Source of the DNA: Sporosarcina globispora
GTDB lineage: Bacteria > Bacillota > Bacilli > Bacillales > Cytobacillaceae
Direction of reading: 5' to 3'
NCBI RefSeq assembly: GCF_001274725.1
Contig: NZ_LGUF01000007.1
Span: 706,001-770,000 of the forward strand
DNA length: 64,000 bases
Shown here: positions 16,230 through 24,613 of the stretch, piece after piece
How the letters are laid out: each line of letters opens with the position of its first letter
How positions within the stretch are numbered: the first letter of the stretch is position 1
The notes under the pieces: model-generated
The model's input: the letters and a program-made list of their open reading frames with translations, nothing else
What the model was told of the DNA's origin: nothing
Databases searched by the model: none
Made by a program: the position numbers and the translations under genes

Positions 16230-17207
16230 ATGCTTTTATTATCTGAAAAAGAAATCAAATCCATATATACGATGGAATCAGCCATTAAGGATCTGGAAAA
16301 TGCCCTGGTTCATAATCTGGAGGGAAAAATCCAAAATCCCCACAGAACCGTGCTGGACTTTCCGGAGAAAAAGGCCTCAGCCCTTTATATGCCGAGTGCC
16401 ATGCCGCCAATCGGTAAAACGGCTGTGAAGGTGGTCACCATTTTTCCGGAAAACCCTGCGGTCGGCAAAAAAACCACTCAAGGAGTCATTTTGCTGAGTG
16501 ATACGGAAAATGGAGAACATCTGGCATGCATGAACGCCTCGTACCTGACAAGGCTCCGGACAGGTGCCGCAAGCGGCATTGCCACTAAGCATCTGGCGAA
16601 AAAATCGGCAAGGACTGTAGCAGTGATTGGGTGCGGGGCGATGGCTGAAGAGCAGCTGCAAGCCGTATTGGAGGTCCGCAGTATAGAGGAAATTTTCCTT
16701 TACAATCGAACTGCCTCAAAGGCACATGAGTTTGCTGGGAAATTTCATGAGTTCAAGGGTGCTGTGACCACCTTGGAAAATGCAGATGATGCTGTTTCCC
16801 GGGCAGATATTGTCATCTGCAGCACCCGCTCGGACAAACCGGTATTTACAGGCAAGGCTCTCCGGCCAGGTACGCATATTAACGGGGTAGGCTCCTACCT
16901 TCCGCATATGCAGGAAGTGGACGCAGAAACTCTGCTGCGAAGCTCTAAAATCGTCGCAGATACCATTGAAGGTGTCGAGGATGAAGCCGGTGATTTCATC
17001 ATTCCTGCCAGCGAAGGTGTTTGGAGCTTTTCCGACCTTCACGGCGAACTCGGGCAGTTATCCGCAGGAATGATTCCAGGCAGAGAAAACGATGAAGAAA
17101 TTACCTTTTTCAAATCCGTCGGCATTGCCTACTTTGACCTCGCAGTGGCTGCGGCCGTTTATGAAAAAGCAATCCTAGAAGACATCGGAACAAAGGTAGA
17201 TCTGTAA
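16230..17207 (+). CDS. Ornithine cyclodeaminase / mu-crystallin family protein
   Basis: A 325-residue NAD(P)-dependent protein. The N-terminal part has [17 protein letters not shown], the family's substrate-pocket region; the Rossmann motif reads [14 protein letters not shown] near residue 130; [20 protein letters not shown] follows in the C-terminal half. Members include ornithine cyclodeaminase, alanine dehydrogenase and ketimine reductases, which cannot be told apart here. It follows the MHS transporter by 20 bases, suggesting uptake and catabolism of one substrate. The binding site is GAAAGGTAG. Confidence 0.88.
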   Translation: MLLLSEKEIKSIYTMESAIKDLENALVHNLEGKIQNPHRTVLDFPEKKASALYMPSAMPPIGKTAVKVVTIFPENPAVGKKTTQGVILLSDTENGEHLACMNASYLTRLRTGAASGIATKHLAKKSARTVAVIGCGAMAEEQLQAVLEVRSIEEIFLYNRTASKAHEFAGKFHEFKGAVTTLENADDAVSRADIVICSTRSDKPVFTGKALRPGTHINGVGSYLPHMQEVDAETLLRSSKIVADTIEGVEDEAGDFIIPASEGVWSFSDLHGELGQLSAGMIPGRENDEEITFFKSVGIAYFDLAVAAAVYEKAILEDIGTKVDL

Positions 17208-17276
17208 AAAAGTGAATAGTGCCGGAAGCTTTGGAAAATCTATATCTATACTTCTAAAACAAAGGAGAGATTACAG

Positions 17277-17468
17277 ATGCCAAAGCAGCCGAATAAAGTA
17301 ACAGAAGAACAGCAGATCGTCGCCGCCCAAAACCAGGCGGAACAATTCAAAAAAGCGATGGACACAGAATTTGCTCTCGAAGAAAACGTACAGGATGCGG
17401 CAGCCAAAAGTCAGCAGTATCAGGCACAAAGCCAGCAGCCGACCTATGAGCCGAATAAGCCATTCTAA
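17277..17468 (+). CDS. Gamma-type small acid-soluble spore protein-like
   Basis: A 63-residue, Gln/Ala/Asn-rich, Cys- and Trp-free protein. It contains DTEFALEENVQ, resembling the TEFASETN repeat of SspE-type gamma SASPs, and QNQAEQFKKA. Gamma SASPs are amino-acid stores in the forespore core and are usually longer, with two repeats; this has one clear copy, so the call is tentative. ATG 17277 follows AAAGGAGAG. A strong terminator follows. Sigma-G control would be expected but no clear promoter was identified. Confidence 0.6.
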   Translation: MPKQPNKVTEEQQIVAAQNQAEQFKKAMDTEFALEENVQDAAAKSQQYQAQSQQPTYEPNKPF

Positions 17469-17470
17469 TG

Positions 17471-17511
17471 AAACTGCATGATGGGTTTTGAGCCTGTCAT
17501 GCAGTTTTTTA
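17471..17511 (+). terminator. Terminator of the SASP-like gene
   Basis: AAACTGCATGA and TCATGCAGTTTTTT arms around a 15-nt loop. Confidence 0.85.
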
Positions 17512-17547
17512 GTCTTCATTTGGTCGCTGGATAAAGGGTAGAGGCTG

Positions 17548-17680
17548 TATCTGGCCGCTGCGAGCAGGATATCAGTCAGAATTTGAATATATCCGTTACT
17601 ATGCTAAGCATATCGGTCAAAAATTACTTTTATCGGTCAGTTTGCCAAGGTTATCGGTCACTTCGCGTCCTATCAGCTTT
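17548..17680. repeat. Seven-unit array with about 21-bp period
   Basis: TATC words start at 17548, 17570, 17590, 17611, 17631, 17652 and 17671 (19-22 bp apart). The best-kept form is TATCGGTCA, in the three central units. The array fills most of the 320-bp gap before the next gene. Confidence 0.75.
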
Positions 17681-17788
17681 CCGTCACCATCACCTTGAAA
17701 ATGTGACTAAGCCCCCGCCATGATTTTTTTGAACGCTTCCTCAAAATCTTGTAAAATAAGTGGCAAACAAGGTCGAAAAGGAGTCATT

Positions 17789-18907
17789 ATGAAAAGTAAT
17801 ATCGTAATCGGTGCAGGAATTCTGGGGGCGTCTGCAGCCTACCATTTGGCTAAGGCAGGTGCTAAAGTCACTGTTATCGACCGCAAAGATCCAGGACAGG
17901 CCACCGACGCTGCGGCCGGAATTATATGCCCCTGGCTGACACAGCGGAGGAATAAGGCTTGGTACGCGCTGGCCAAAGGGGGAGCGGCCTATTATCAAAC
18001 ACTCATCAGGGAGCTTGAAAAAGACGGCGAGACAGAGACGGGCTTTCAGAAAGTAGGAGCCATCAGCCTCCATACCGACCCTATTAAGCTCGAAAAAATG
18101 GAAGAACGTGCGGTGAAAAGGCATGACGATGCCCCTGAGATGGGAGAGATTACGGCATTGTCTCCGGAACAGACATATGAGCTGTTCCCGCCTTTAGCAA
18201 AGGAGTATGCTTCTGTACATGTTAGCGGTGCGGCGCGCGTCAACGGCCGGGAGCTAAGGGATGCATTGCTGCAGGCAGCTCAAAAGCATGGGGCTGAATT
18301 GGTGCATGGCTCTGCTGAACTTGTGTGTCAGGGAGATGAGGTCACGGCTGTTAAAGCCTGCGGAAAGCAATATGATGCAGAAAGTGTGATTGCAGCAGCA
18401 GGAGCATGGGCTGGTGAGCTTTTTAAACCGCTTGGAATCCATTTGGATGTGAAGCCGCAAAAAGCTCAAATCATCCATCTCCAGCTTGATGGGGGGGATA
18501 CGGGGAATTGGCCGGTTGTAATGCCTCCCAATAATCAATATATTCTAGCCTTCGAAGGCGGCCGTATCGTCGTTGGTGCTACCCATGAAGATGATATGGG
18601 CTACGATTTAAGAGTAACAGCGGGCGGCTTGAATGAAATTTTCGAAAAAGCATTGGCTATAGCTCCAGGATTGGCCGATGGAACGTTTGCTGAAGCACGG
18701 GTGGGATTCCGCCCTTATACGCCCGGTTTCCTGCCTGTTATAGGCCAAGTTCCGGGATTGAAGGGTCTTTATATCTCCAATGGGCTTGGAGCCTCAGGGC
18801 TGACCGCAGGGCCGTTTCTGGGAGCCCAGCTGGCCAAGCTTGCTCTCGGGCAAGAGGTGGATATTGACCTGAGCCTCTATGACCCGGCTGGTGCTATTGA
18901 AAAATGA
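17789..18907 (+). CDS. FAD-dependent amino acid oxidase/dehydrogenase (DadA/glycine-oxidase type)
   Basis: About 372 residues. It opens with the ADP-binding motif IVIGAGILGASAAYHLAKAG, then VTVIDRKDPGQATDAAAGII; RVGFRPYTPGFLPVIGQVPG, then LYISNGLGASGLTAGP closes the flavin site. This is the DAO superfamily, which oxidises small amino or imino acids; substrate unknown. ATG 17789 follows AAAAGGAG; the open frame extends further upstream without a binding site. Monocistronic with its own terminator. Confidence 0.87.
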   Translation: MKSNIVIGAGILGASAAYHLAKAGAKVTVIDRKDPGQATDAAAGIICPWLTQRRNKAWYALAKGGAAYYQTLIRELEKDGETETGFQKVGAISLHTDPIKLEKMEERAVKRHDDAPEMGEITALSPEQTYELFPPLAKEYASVHVSGAARVNGRELRDALLQAAQKHGAELVHGSAELVCQGDEVTAVKACGKQYDAESVIAAAGAWAGELFKPLGIHLDVKPQKAQIIHLQLDGGDTGNWPVVMPPNNQYILAFEGGRIVVGATHEDDMGYDLRVTAGGLNEIFEKALAIAPGLADGTFAEARVGFRPYTPGFLPVIGQVPGLKGLYISNGLGASGLTAGPFLGAQLAKLALGQEVDIDLSLYDPAGAIEK

Positions 18908-18917
18908 TAACAGATAC

Positions 18918-18951
18918 AAGGCGTGCCTGTTCCGAAGCAGGCACCTTTTTT
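18918..18951 (+). terminator. Terminator of the FAD oxidoreductase gene
   Basis: GTGCCTG (18923-18929) pairs with CAGGCAC (18938-18944), followed by six T. Confidence 0.85.
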
Positions 18952-19035
18952 ATGTGCTAATTAAATAAATCCCTTCATTTCGGGTATACACTAATCAAAT
19001 GAATGATATAAGGTGTTTCATTAGGGGGCGGAGTC

Positions 19036-19107
19036 ATGAAGTGGAAAGGCAGAAGAGCGAGTTCTAATGTAGAAGACCGGAGAGGCATGGGCGGACGGGG
19101 AAAATGA
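19036..19107 (+). pseudogene. N-terminal relic of a YpfJ-type neutral zinc metallopeptidase gene
   Basis: ATG 19036, preceded by AGGGGGCGGAG, encodes only 23 residues: MKWKGRRASSNVEDRRGMGG then RGK and a TGA stop. This matches the extreme N-terminus of YpfJ-like metallopeptidases (MKWxGRRxSxNVEDRRG), which are about 280-300 residues long. The membrane helix and HExxH domain are absent; downstream is a 21-bp-period repeat. Inferred: the rest of the gene was deleted, leaving start and binding site intact. Confidence 0.75.
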
Positions 19108-19118
19108 AGGCAGTGTTT

Positions 19119-19200
19119 TACCGGCCGATTTCAAGAAAATACCGGCCAAATTGACGAATTTACAGGCCAAACAGGTTTTAACCCGAAAAAAACCGGCTGC
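19119..19200. repeat. Short array with about 21-bp period
   Basis: TACCGGCCGA (19119), TACCGGCCAA (19140) and TACAGGCCAA (19161) are exactly 21 bp apart; a weaker CCGAAAAAAACCGGC follows. It directly follows the metallopeptidase relic. Confidence 0.7.
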
Positions 19201-19207
19201 ACAAAAA

Positions 19208-19244
19208 AAGCCAGAAGAGCATAACTCTTCTGGCTACTTTTTTT
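19208..19244. terminator. Terminator of dtpT (bidirectional hairpin)
   Basis: AGCCAGAAGAG and CTCTTCTGGCT form an 11-bp perfect stem with T runs on both strands. Confidence 0.9.
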
Positions 19245-19246
19245 AA

Positions 19247-20740
19247 TTAACGTACACCCTTCATAAACTTTTGAATCTTAGGACTCAATATGAACAGGAT
19301 GATGGAAAGTACGATTGCGGCTGCACCAATTACACCGAAATACATCATTTCAGTTTCAGGTGTATAGAACTTAACAATTTGCGCATTGATCGCCTGTGCT
19401 GCCGCATTAGCTAGGAACCATAGGCTCATTGTTTGTGCGGAGAAAGCAGCAGGCGCTAATTTTGTTGTGGCTGAAAGGCCGACTGGCGATAAGCAAAGCT
19501 CCCCAAGAACAACAATGAAATAGCTAAGAACCAGCCATAAAGGATTTACTAGAGAATCTGTTCCTCCAAGATAAGCTGGAAGCAGAATCACAAGGAAAGA
19601 TAAACCGGCAAATAATAGACCCAGTGAGAACTTCTGCGGCACTGAAGGCTGGCGATCGCCAAGCTTCACCCACAGCCAGGCAAACACTGGCGCAAAGAAA
19701 ATAATGAACAATGGGTTAAGAGACTGGAACCATGCTGGTGAAATATCAAGACCCATAAAGTCAAGCTGTGTACGCTTGTCTGCATAATTCGCAAGAATCG
19801 TTGAACCCTGCTCCTGGATGGCCCAAAACATAACAGATGCAATGAATAATGGAATGTAGGCAATGATGCGTGAACGTTCCACTTCTGTTGTTTTCGGGCT
19901 GCGGTACATCACAGTAAAGTAAATGATTGGAAGACCAATACCAAGTATACCAACAAGGGCAATAAACGAATCAAATGTTAAAAGACCAGTCGGGATGCCG
20001 ACTGCCACTAAAATGGCAATAACAACAGCACCAAGGCCAATTCTTGGATAAACCTTTTTCTTTTCATCTGCTGATAATGGATTAGATACATAAGTTCCTG
20101 CTAATCCAAGATTTTTCTTTTTCGTAAAAACAAACACTAATAATCCTAAGAACATACCAACTGCTGCGAGTGCGAAACCTAGGTGGAAATTATAATTCAT
20201 TCCAACTGTTCCGACAATTAAAGGAGCAAGGAATCCGCCGAGGTTGATACCCATATAGAAAATGCTGAAACCGGCATCGCGGCGATTATCTTCCAGACTG
20301 TAAATGTCCCCAACCACGCTTGATACATTCGGCTTCAATAATCCAGTACCTAGTACAATAAGCACCATGGAAACAAAGAACATAGCCATGCTGCCAGGAA
20401 TGGAAAGGGCAATATGGCCGAGCATGATTAAAATTCCGCCATAGAATACAGCTCTGGAGGTTCCGAACAATCTGTCTGCCATCCATCCGCCGATGATTCC
20501 TGACATATACACCAAAGATCCATAAATGGACATGATTGCTAAAGCTGTCGGCTCATCCAGGCCTAAACCGCCTTTTGAAACCTCATAATACATATAGAAT
20601 ACAAGTATTGCTCTCATTCCATAATAAGAAAAGCGCTCCCAAAATTCAGTGAAGAAAAGTGTGAACAAGCCTTTAGGATGTCCAAAGAAACCTTTTTGAG
20701 GCACACTTTCAACAATTTTCTGTCTATTATAATCTGACAT
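19247..20740 (-). CDS. dtpT: POT/PTR family proton-dependent di-/tripeptide transporter
   Basis: A 497-residue membrane protein with 13-14 helices. POT signatures are visible: FFTEFWERFSYYGMRAIL in helix one (the ExxERFxYYG proton/peptide motif), GGWMADRLFGTSRA after helix two, and FSIFYMGINLGGFLAPL in helix five. It imports di- and tripeptides with protons. Monocistronic, with a strong terminator. No regulatory site was identified in the AT-rich upstream region 20741-20976. Confidence 0.93.
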   Translation of the reverse strand: MSDYNRQKIVESVPQKGFFGHPKGLFTLFFTEFWERFSYYGMRAILVFYMYYEVSKGGLGLDEPTALAIMSIYGSLVYMSGIIGGWMADRLFGTSRAVFYGGILIMLGHIALSIPGSMAMFFVSMVLIVLGTGLLKPNVSSVVGDIYSLEDNRRDAGFSIFYMGINLGGFLAPLIVGTVGMNYNFHLGFALAAVGMFLGLLVFVFTKKKNLGLAGTYVSNPLSADEKKKVYPRIGLGAVVIAILVAVGIPTGLLTFDSFIALVGILGIGLPIIYFTVMYRSPKTTEVERSRIIAYIPLFIASVMFWAIQEQGSTILANYADKRTQLDFMGLDISPAWFQSLNPLFIIFFAPVFAWLWVKLGDRQPSVPQKFSLGLLFAGLSFLVILLPAYLGGTDSLVNPLWLVLSYFIVVLGELCLSPVGLSATTKLAPAAFSAQTMSLWFLANAAAQAINAQIVKFYTPETEMMYFGVIGAAAIVLSIILFILSPKIQKFMKGVR

Positions 20741-20936
20741 GTTTCATCCTCCTTTTAGCTATTCTATAATATCTTTCATAGTTCCTAATTGTCAAAAAAA
20801 AATTTTTGTAACGATGGTTATTATTGACTTTATAGGATGAATAAATATGTATTTCCTCTAAAATGACAAAAAGAATATTTTTTCGGAATAATAACAGTTT
20901 TTAAACTATTCTAAAAAATAGGGTTATTATACCCAT

Positions 20937-20963
20937 AAAAAAAAGCCGCTCAAACCGGCGGCT
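20937..20963 (-). terminator. Terminator of the GGDEF gene
   Basis: Minus strand: AGCCGC (20963-20958), loop, GCGGCT (20949-20944), then a run of T. Confidence 0.85.
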
Positions 20964-20976
20964 GCTGAAAATATTT

Positions 20977-22245
20977 CTATGCATTTGTAAGCACTGATTC
21001 TTTAGGGCTATGCTGATGGATTGTTTTTTCCCTGCAGGATAGCCTGTTTTTCCCTAGCTCCTTTGACTGCAGGAGGAGCTGGTCTGCGTAAACATAAGCT
21101 TTTTCAATAGAAAGAAGCTCGTTCACTTTATAGTAAAAAAGTCCAAAGGACGCAGTGTAGGAAATGGATATGGAATTATCTTTAAAATCTGCCTGGAAAC
21201 TGTTGTTTTCAATGCCTTTGCGGATTTTTTCTGCTAAGTTCAGACATTCATCATATGAACGCAGCCTCAAAAATATCGTAAATTCCTCTCCTCCGCTTCG
21301 AAATAAGTAATCATCTTTGGAGAGGCAGCTTTTCAATGAATCGGCAAAGTGCCTGATTGCCTGGTCCCCCACGGCGTGGTTATAGCTGTCATTAATCCTC
21401 TTGAATTTATCGATATCCGCCACCACAATCCCGATGCATTCCCCCGATTTATTGAGTTCCGTCATTTTTTTATCCATATAAGCACGATTAGATACACCAG
21501 TAAGAAAGTCGGTATAGGCCATTTGTTCAAATTTATCCCGTTCGATTTTATTCTGAAGCATATGCGATTTTGACAGGAATGAGCGGCTGACAAGGTAATT
21601 AAGAATAAATAGACTGATGAGCATTTCCCATTCAGCATCATTCAGGAACAGCAGCAGAAGCCCATTTGTAAAGGCAATCTTCCCCATATCGAGGGCACTT
21701 CTTGTTTTGATAAAATCAATCGCTTCCTGCTTCGTTTTAATATCTCCTGTCAATTTAAACACGATAATCAGGAAAGTGTCCGAAAGCATGGATGTAACGG
21801 TAATCAGCATCAGCATGACAATCCAAAAACCGAAAGGTATATCCTGAAAGAGGGGATATAGCAGATGGAATAAATAGAATGCGATGGAGTTGCTCACCAC
21901 AAAGGAACCGATGTTATAAAATGTATGGAAAAATTCATCCGGATCGTCTGTTTTCGTATGCTTTTTATAGAAATAAACGCAAAAGCGGAAGATGGCCTCA
22001 AAAATAAATAGACCTAACGGCCCTGTAAACAGCCCGATGGAGAGGCTGTAATTTATCCCATAATCGATCGATGTATTCCCGTTTCTGCTGATAATCCGCA
22101 AATGGTGATACAAGCATGAAAAGAGCAAGTATATAAACAGTGCATTTATATATGCAGAACTCTCGACAATGATCCCCTCTGAGAAAAAAGCAGCGCAAAG
22201 TGAAACGATAAAAAGCGAAATCATAAATATTCTGGAGCCTTGCAT
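20977..22245 (-). CDS. Membrane-bound diguanylate cyclase (GGDEF)
   Basis: A 422-residue protein. Residues 1-225 contain about six membrane segments forming an integral sensor; residues 245-405 are a GGDEF domain. The active site reads RSGGEEF at 316-322, competent for making cyclic di-GMP from two GTP. The inhibitory-site RxxD five residues upstream is not present (SKDDYLFR), so product inhibition may be weak. DIDKFKRINDSYNHAVGD is the metal-binding strand. It resembles B. subtilis DgcK in layout. Monocistronic. Confidence 0.88.
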   Translation of the reverse strand: MQGSRIFMISLFIVSLCAAFFSEGIIVESSAYINALFIYLLFSCLYHHLRIISRNGNTSIDYGINYSLSIGLFTGPLGLFIFEAIFRFCVYFYKKHTKTDDPDEFFHTFYNIGSFVVSNSIAFYLFHLLYPLFQDIPFGFWIVMLMLITVTSMLSDTFLIIVFKLTGDIKTKQEAIDFIKTRSALDMGKIAFTNGLLLLFLNDAEWEMLISLFILNYLVSRSFLSKSHMLQNKIERDKFEQMAYTDFLTGVSNRAYMDKKMTELNKSGECIGIVVADIDKFKRINDSYNHAVGDQAIRHFADSLKSCLSKDDYLFRSGGEEFTIFLRLRSYDECLNLAEKIRKGIENNSFQADFKDNSISISYTASFGLFYYKVNELLSIEKAYVYADQLLLQSKELGKNRLSCREKTIHQHSPKESVLTNA

Positions 22246-22438
22246 CTTTCTGTACTCCTTTGCCTGTTGTTATATCTCTATTTTAAAGGAATTATTTTCT
22301 AGAAAATAGATAAATTTAACTTATTTTCTAAATTTTTAATATTTAATCTCTTTTTGTAAATTTCTCTTGGAAATAAACTTGATAATATTTTATATCTTAA
22401 ACTAGCAAAATTAAATGGAAATACCAAACAACGCACCT

Positions 22439-22612
22439 GTAAACAAGTTTGAATACTTGTAAACAAATTTGTTTACTTTTGTGTTCAATAATGTAAACAA
22501 GTATACAAATTAGTATACTTGTTGATATACAAGGATGTGTGCGACTTTGTTTACATGTATACGGAAAGTGTATACAATGTAGGTATAAGTTTACATTTTG
22601 TTTACGTCATTA
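22439..22612. promoter_or_regulatory. Centromere-like (parC) repeat region upstream of parM
   Basis: An AT-rich region packed with GTAAAC/GTTTAC and GTATAC words. It includes a perfect 18-bp palindrome GTAAACAAATTTGTTTAC (22459-22476), a 10-bp inverted repeat ACAAGTATAC..GTATACTTGT (22497-22522), and further TGTTTACATGTATAC and GTTTACATTTTGTTTACG. In ParMRC systems the ParR-binding centromere lies directly upstream of parM and also carries the promoter. The rest of the 448-bp gap is plain AT-rich sequence. Confidence 0.7.
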
Positions 22613-22711
22613 CGCTTTGATTACTTTTTGTTTCCTCTCATTGATTAATCTCTCAATCTGAATTACTCTTAATCCAACAGCTATATTTTAATAATGAAAG
22701 GATTGAATGAT

Positions 22712-23893
22712 TTGACGAATTCAAGAATTGCAGCAGTTGACGTAGGAAACGATTCTATTAAAGCAATCTTTGGAAAACTGGATTCAGAATTAAACATACC
22801 GAATGTTATTGCGAGAGATGTTGAAGACCGCCCGGTTATCGGGATTGAAGACCTTGACAGCAAAAATCCGCTTGAAGGCATACATATTAGAGTTCACTCC
22901 CCTGCCCTGAAAGAAAACAATGCAATTTATCGTGTGGGCAATCTTGCAACAAAAAGCGACAACGCTACTGAGCTGGATCCTGGCAGCAGCAAGTCTGAAG
23001 AAGATCAGACGTTGGTCATGCTATTCTCTGCTCTGGCATTGGATGCTGTTCAAAAGGACGGTTCCACAGGCTTCAAAAAGTCCGGGAATGTCATTGATGC
23101 CAACTACACACTGGGAACAGGGCTTCCACTTCGTGAAGTAAAGGAAGGCAAGGATGCGGGTTACCGTTCCAAATTGCTGGGTTCTGTCCATCAGGTAGAG
23201 TTCCTTGTGACTCCGAAGTATCAGGGGCAAAAAGTAAATATCAAGTTTGATGAAATTAAGGTTTATCCTGAAGGATTTGCTGCATATATCAACCTTGTGA
23301 TGGATAACAACCTGAACATCATTAATAAGGATTTAATTGACAAGCGTATTTTAATCCAGGATATCGGCGGATTATCAACGGATATTGCTGTCATTAAAAA
23401 CCGCAATGTAGATGATGATAAAGCGCAAGGCTTCAATCTCGGGGTATCAGAAGCTCTTGAATCCATCCGTGAGGAGATTCGTTCGAAGCATGGCGTTGAG
23501 CTTGACAGCCGCAGGGATGTTGTGGAAATCATCACGAAAAAGAATGACCGCAACCATATTATGGTTAAAGGAAGCCGGACAAGCGTTCATGATATTACAG
23601 ACCGCATTCTGCTTGACCTGGCTAAGAAGCAGTATCGACTTCTCCGCAATGTGTGGCAGAAAAACTCCCAGACGGAAATCTGCTATTTCGTTGGCGGCGG
23701 CTCCATTGTATTAAAAGATTATCTGAAAACATTAAATAACAATCTTGATGGCTATAACATTGACTTCTTCGAGGATGAAAAGGAAAGCATCTGGATGATG
23801 GCAAATGCGTATTATAAGCTGATTTCCGATTTCGCAAGAAGAACGAATAAAGATAAGGCAGACCAGGATAAGAAACCTGTAAAAGCCAACTAG
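22712..23893 (+). CDS. parM: ParM/StbA-type actin-like ATPase
   Basis: About 393 residues of actin/Hsp70 fold. Phosphate-1 motif IAAVDVGNDSIKAIFG lies at the start, phosphate-2 DIGGLSTDIAV near residue 217, and the adenosine motif FVGGGSIVLK near residue 328. Plasmid ParM polymerises into filaments that push ParR-bound centromeres apart. TTG 22712 is chosen because AAAGGA lies nine bases upstream and because family members start a few residues before the phosphate-1 loop. The next gene encodes a small adaptor, and a repeat-rich region precedes it, completing a ParMRC locus. Here it lies among chromosomal genes. Confidence 0.86.
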   Translation: MTNSRIAAVDVGNDSIKAIFGKLDSELNIPNVIARDVEDRPVIGIEDLDSKNPLEGIHIRVHSPALKENNAIYRVGNLATKSDNATELDPGSSKSEEDQTLVMLFSALALDAVQKDGSTGFKKSGNVIDANYTLGTGLPLREVKEGKDAGYRSKLLGSVHQVEFLVTPKYQGQKVNIKFDEIKVYPEGFAAYINLVMDNNLNIINKDLIDKRILIQDIGGLSTDIAVIKNRNVDDDKAQGFNLGVSEALESIREEIRSKHGVELDSRRDVVEIITKKNDRNHIMVKGSRTSVHDITDRILLDLAKKQYRLLRNVWQKNSQTEICYFVGGGSIVLKDYLKTLNNNLDGYNIDFFEDEKESIWMMANAYYKLISDFARRTNKDKADQDKKPVKAN

Positions 23894-23904
23894 GGTGATT
23901 TTTC

Positions 23905-24504
23905 ATGAGTAAAGCTTCCTCTTCTGAAATTAAGAGAGGGCAATCCATATCCTTTCGTGTACCATCTGACACACCTGACCATATCCTGAAGCACCTGCAA
24001 AAGCTCAAAGAAACCGAAAAAAGGAATTTTTCGAGCAAGATTGCCGAGTTTGTGATGCAGGGAGTTAGCAGTTCTCAATCAAAAGACCGGGAAACCATCA
24101 CCATCCCCCTCCCTAAGGGGTTAAGCAAAATTCAGCGGGACTGGCTAAAGCATGAGCATTCAGAAGCATTGCTCGGGAGCATCCTGTATCAGCTGATTAC
24201 GGATCCCGTCCGGGCAACCTCTCTCCTGGCTTCTTTAAACAGCAGATCTTCTGATATTGATGAAGCTCTGTATTTGCAGGAGGAACCAAGACGTGTAGTG
24301 AATCAGTATGATTCGGCAGCGGCAGCTTTAGAAGAAGACGGTCTAGCTGAGGCTGATTTGGATATTGAAGATGATTTGCTTGACTTTGATTGGGAAAAAG
24401 CCAAACAGGAGCAGCAAGAGAACGCAGAGGACAATACTGAAGAGGAAAGCGAAGAGGATCTTGATACTCTTCTTGGCGGCTTTCTTGCACATATGAATAA
24501 ATGA
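23905..24504 (+). CDS. parR: ParR-like DNA-binding adaptor of the ParM system
   Basis: A 199-residue protein, 11 bases after parM. The N-terminus reads RGQSISFRVPSDTPDHILKH, a ribbon-helix-helix-like strand and helix, and is basic. The C-terminal third (residues about 140-190) is strongly acidic and ends DLDTLLGGFLAHMNK, which may contact ParM. Sequence similarity among ParR proteins is low, so the call rests on size, order, acidic tail and position. A strong terminator follows, so parM-parR is a two-gene operon. Confidence 0.72.
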   Translation: MSKASSSEIKRGQSISFRVPSDTPDHILKHLQKLKETEKRNFSSKIAEFVMQGVSSSQSKDRETITIPLPKGLSKIQRDWLKHEHSEALLGSILYQLITDPVRATSLLASLNSRSSDIDEALYLQEEPRRVVNQYDSAAAALEEDGLAEADLDIEDDLLDFDWEKAKQEQQENAEDNTEEESEEDLDTLLGGFLAHMNK

Positions 24505-24509
24505 GTTTG

Positions 24510-24542
24510 AGGAGAGTTTCAGTGATGAGACTCTCCTTTTTT
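24510..24542 (+). terminator. Terminator of parMR
   Basis: GGAGAGTTTCA and TGAGACTCTCC arms followed by six T. Confidence 0.88.
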
Positions 24543-24613
24543 GTATTTAGAAGGCAATTTTCAGGGTACCTTACAACTATAGCCTAACTTGGCACGAAAA
24601 GGAGGAAGTTCAA

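Noticed and set aside
22246-24504. Integrated plasmid or phage around parMR
   Set aside because: No integrase, replication, relaxase or phage genes, no attachment-site duplication, and neighbours on both sides are ordinary chromosomal genes.
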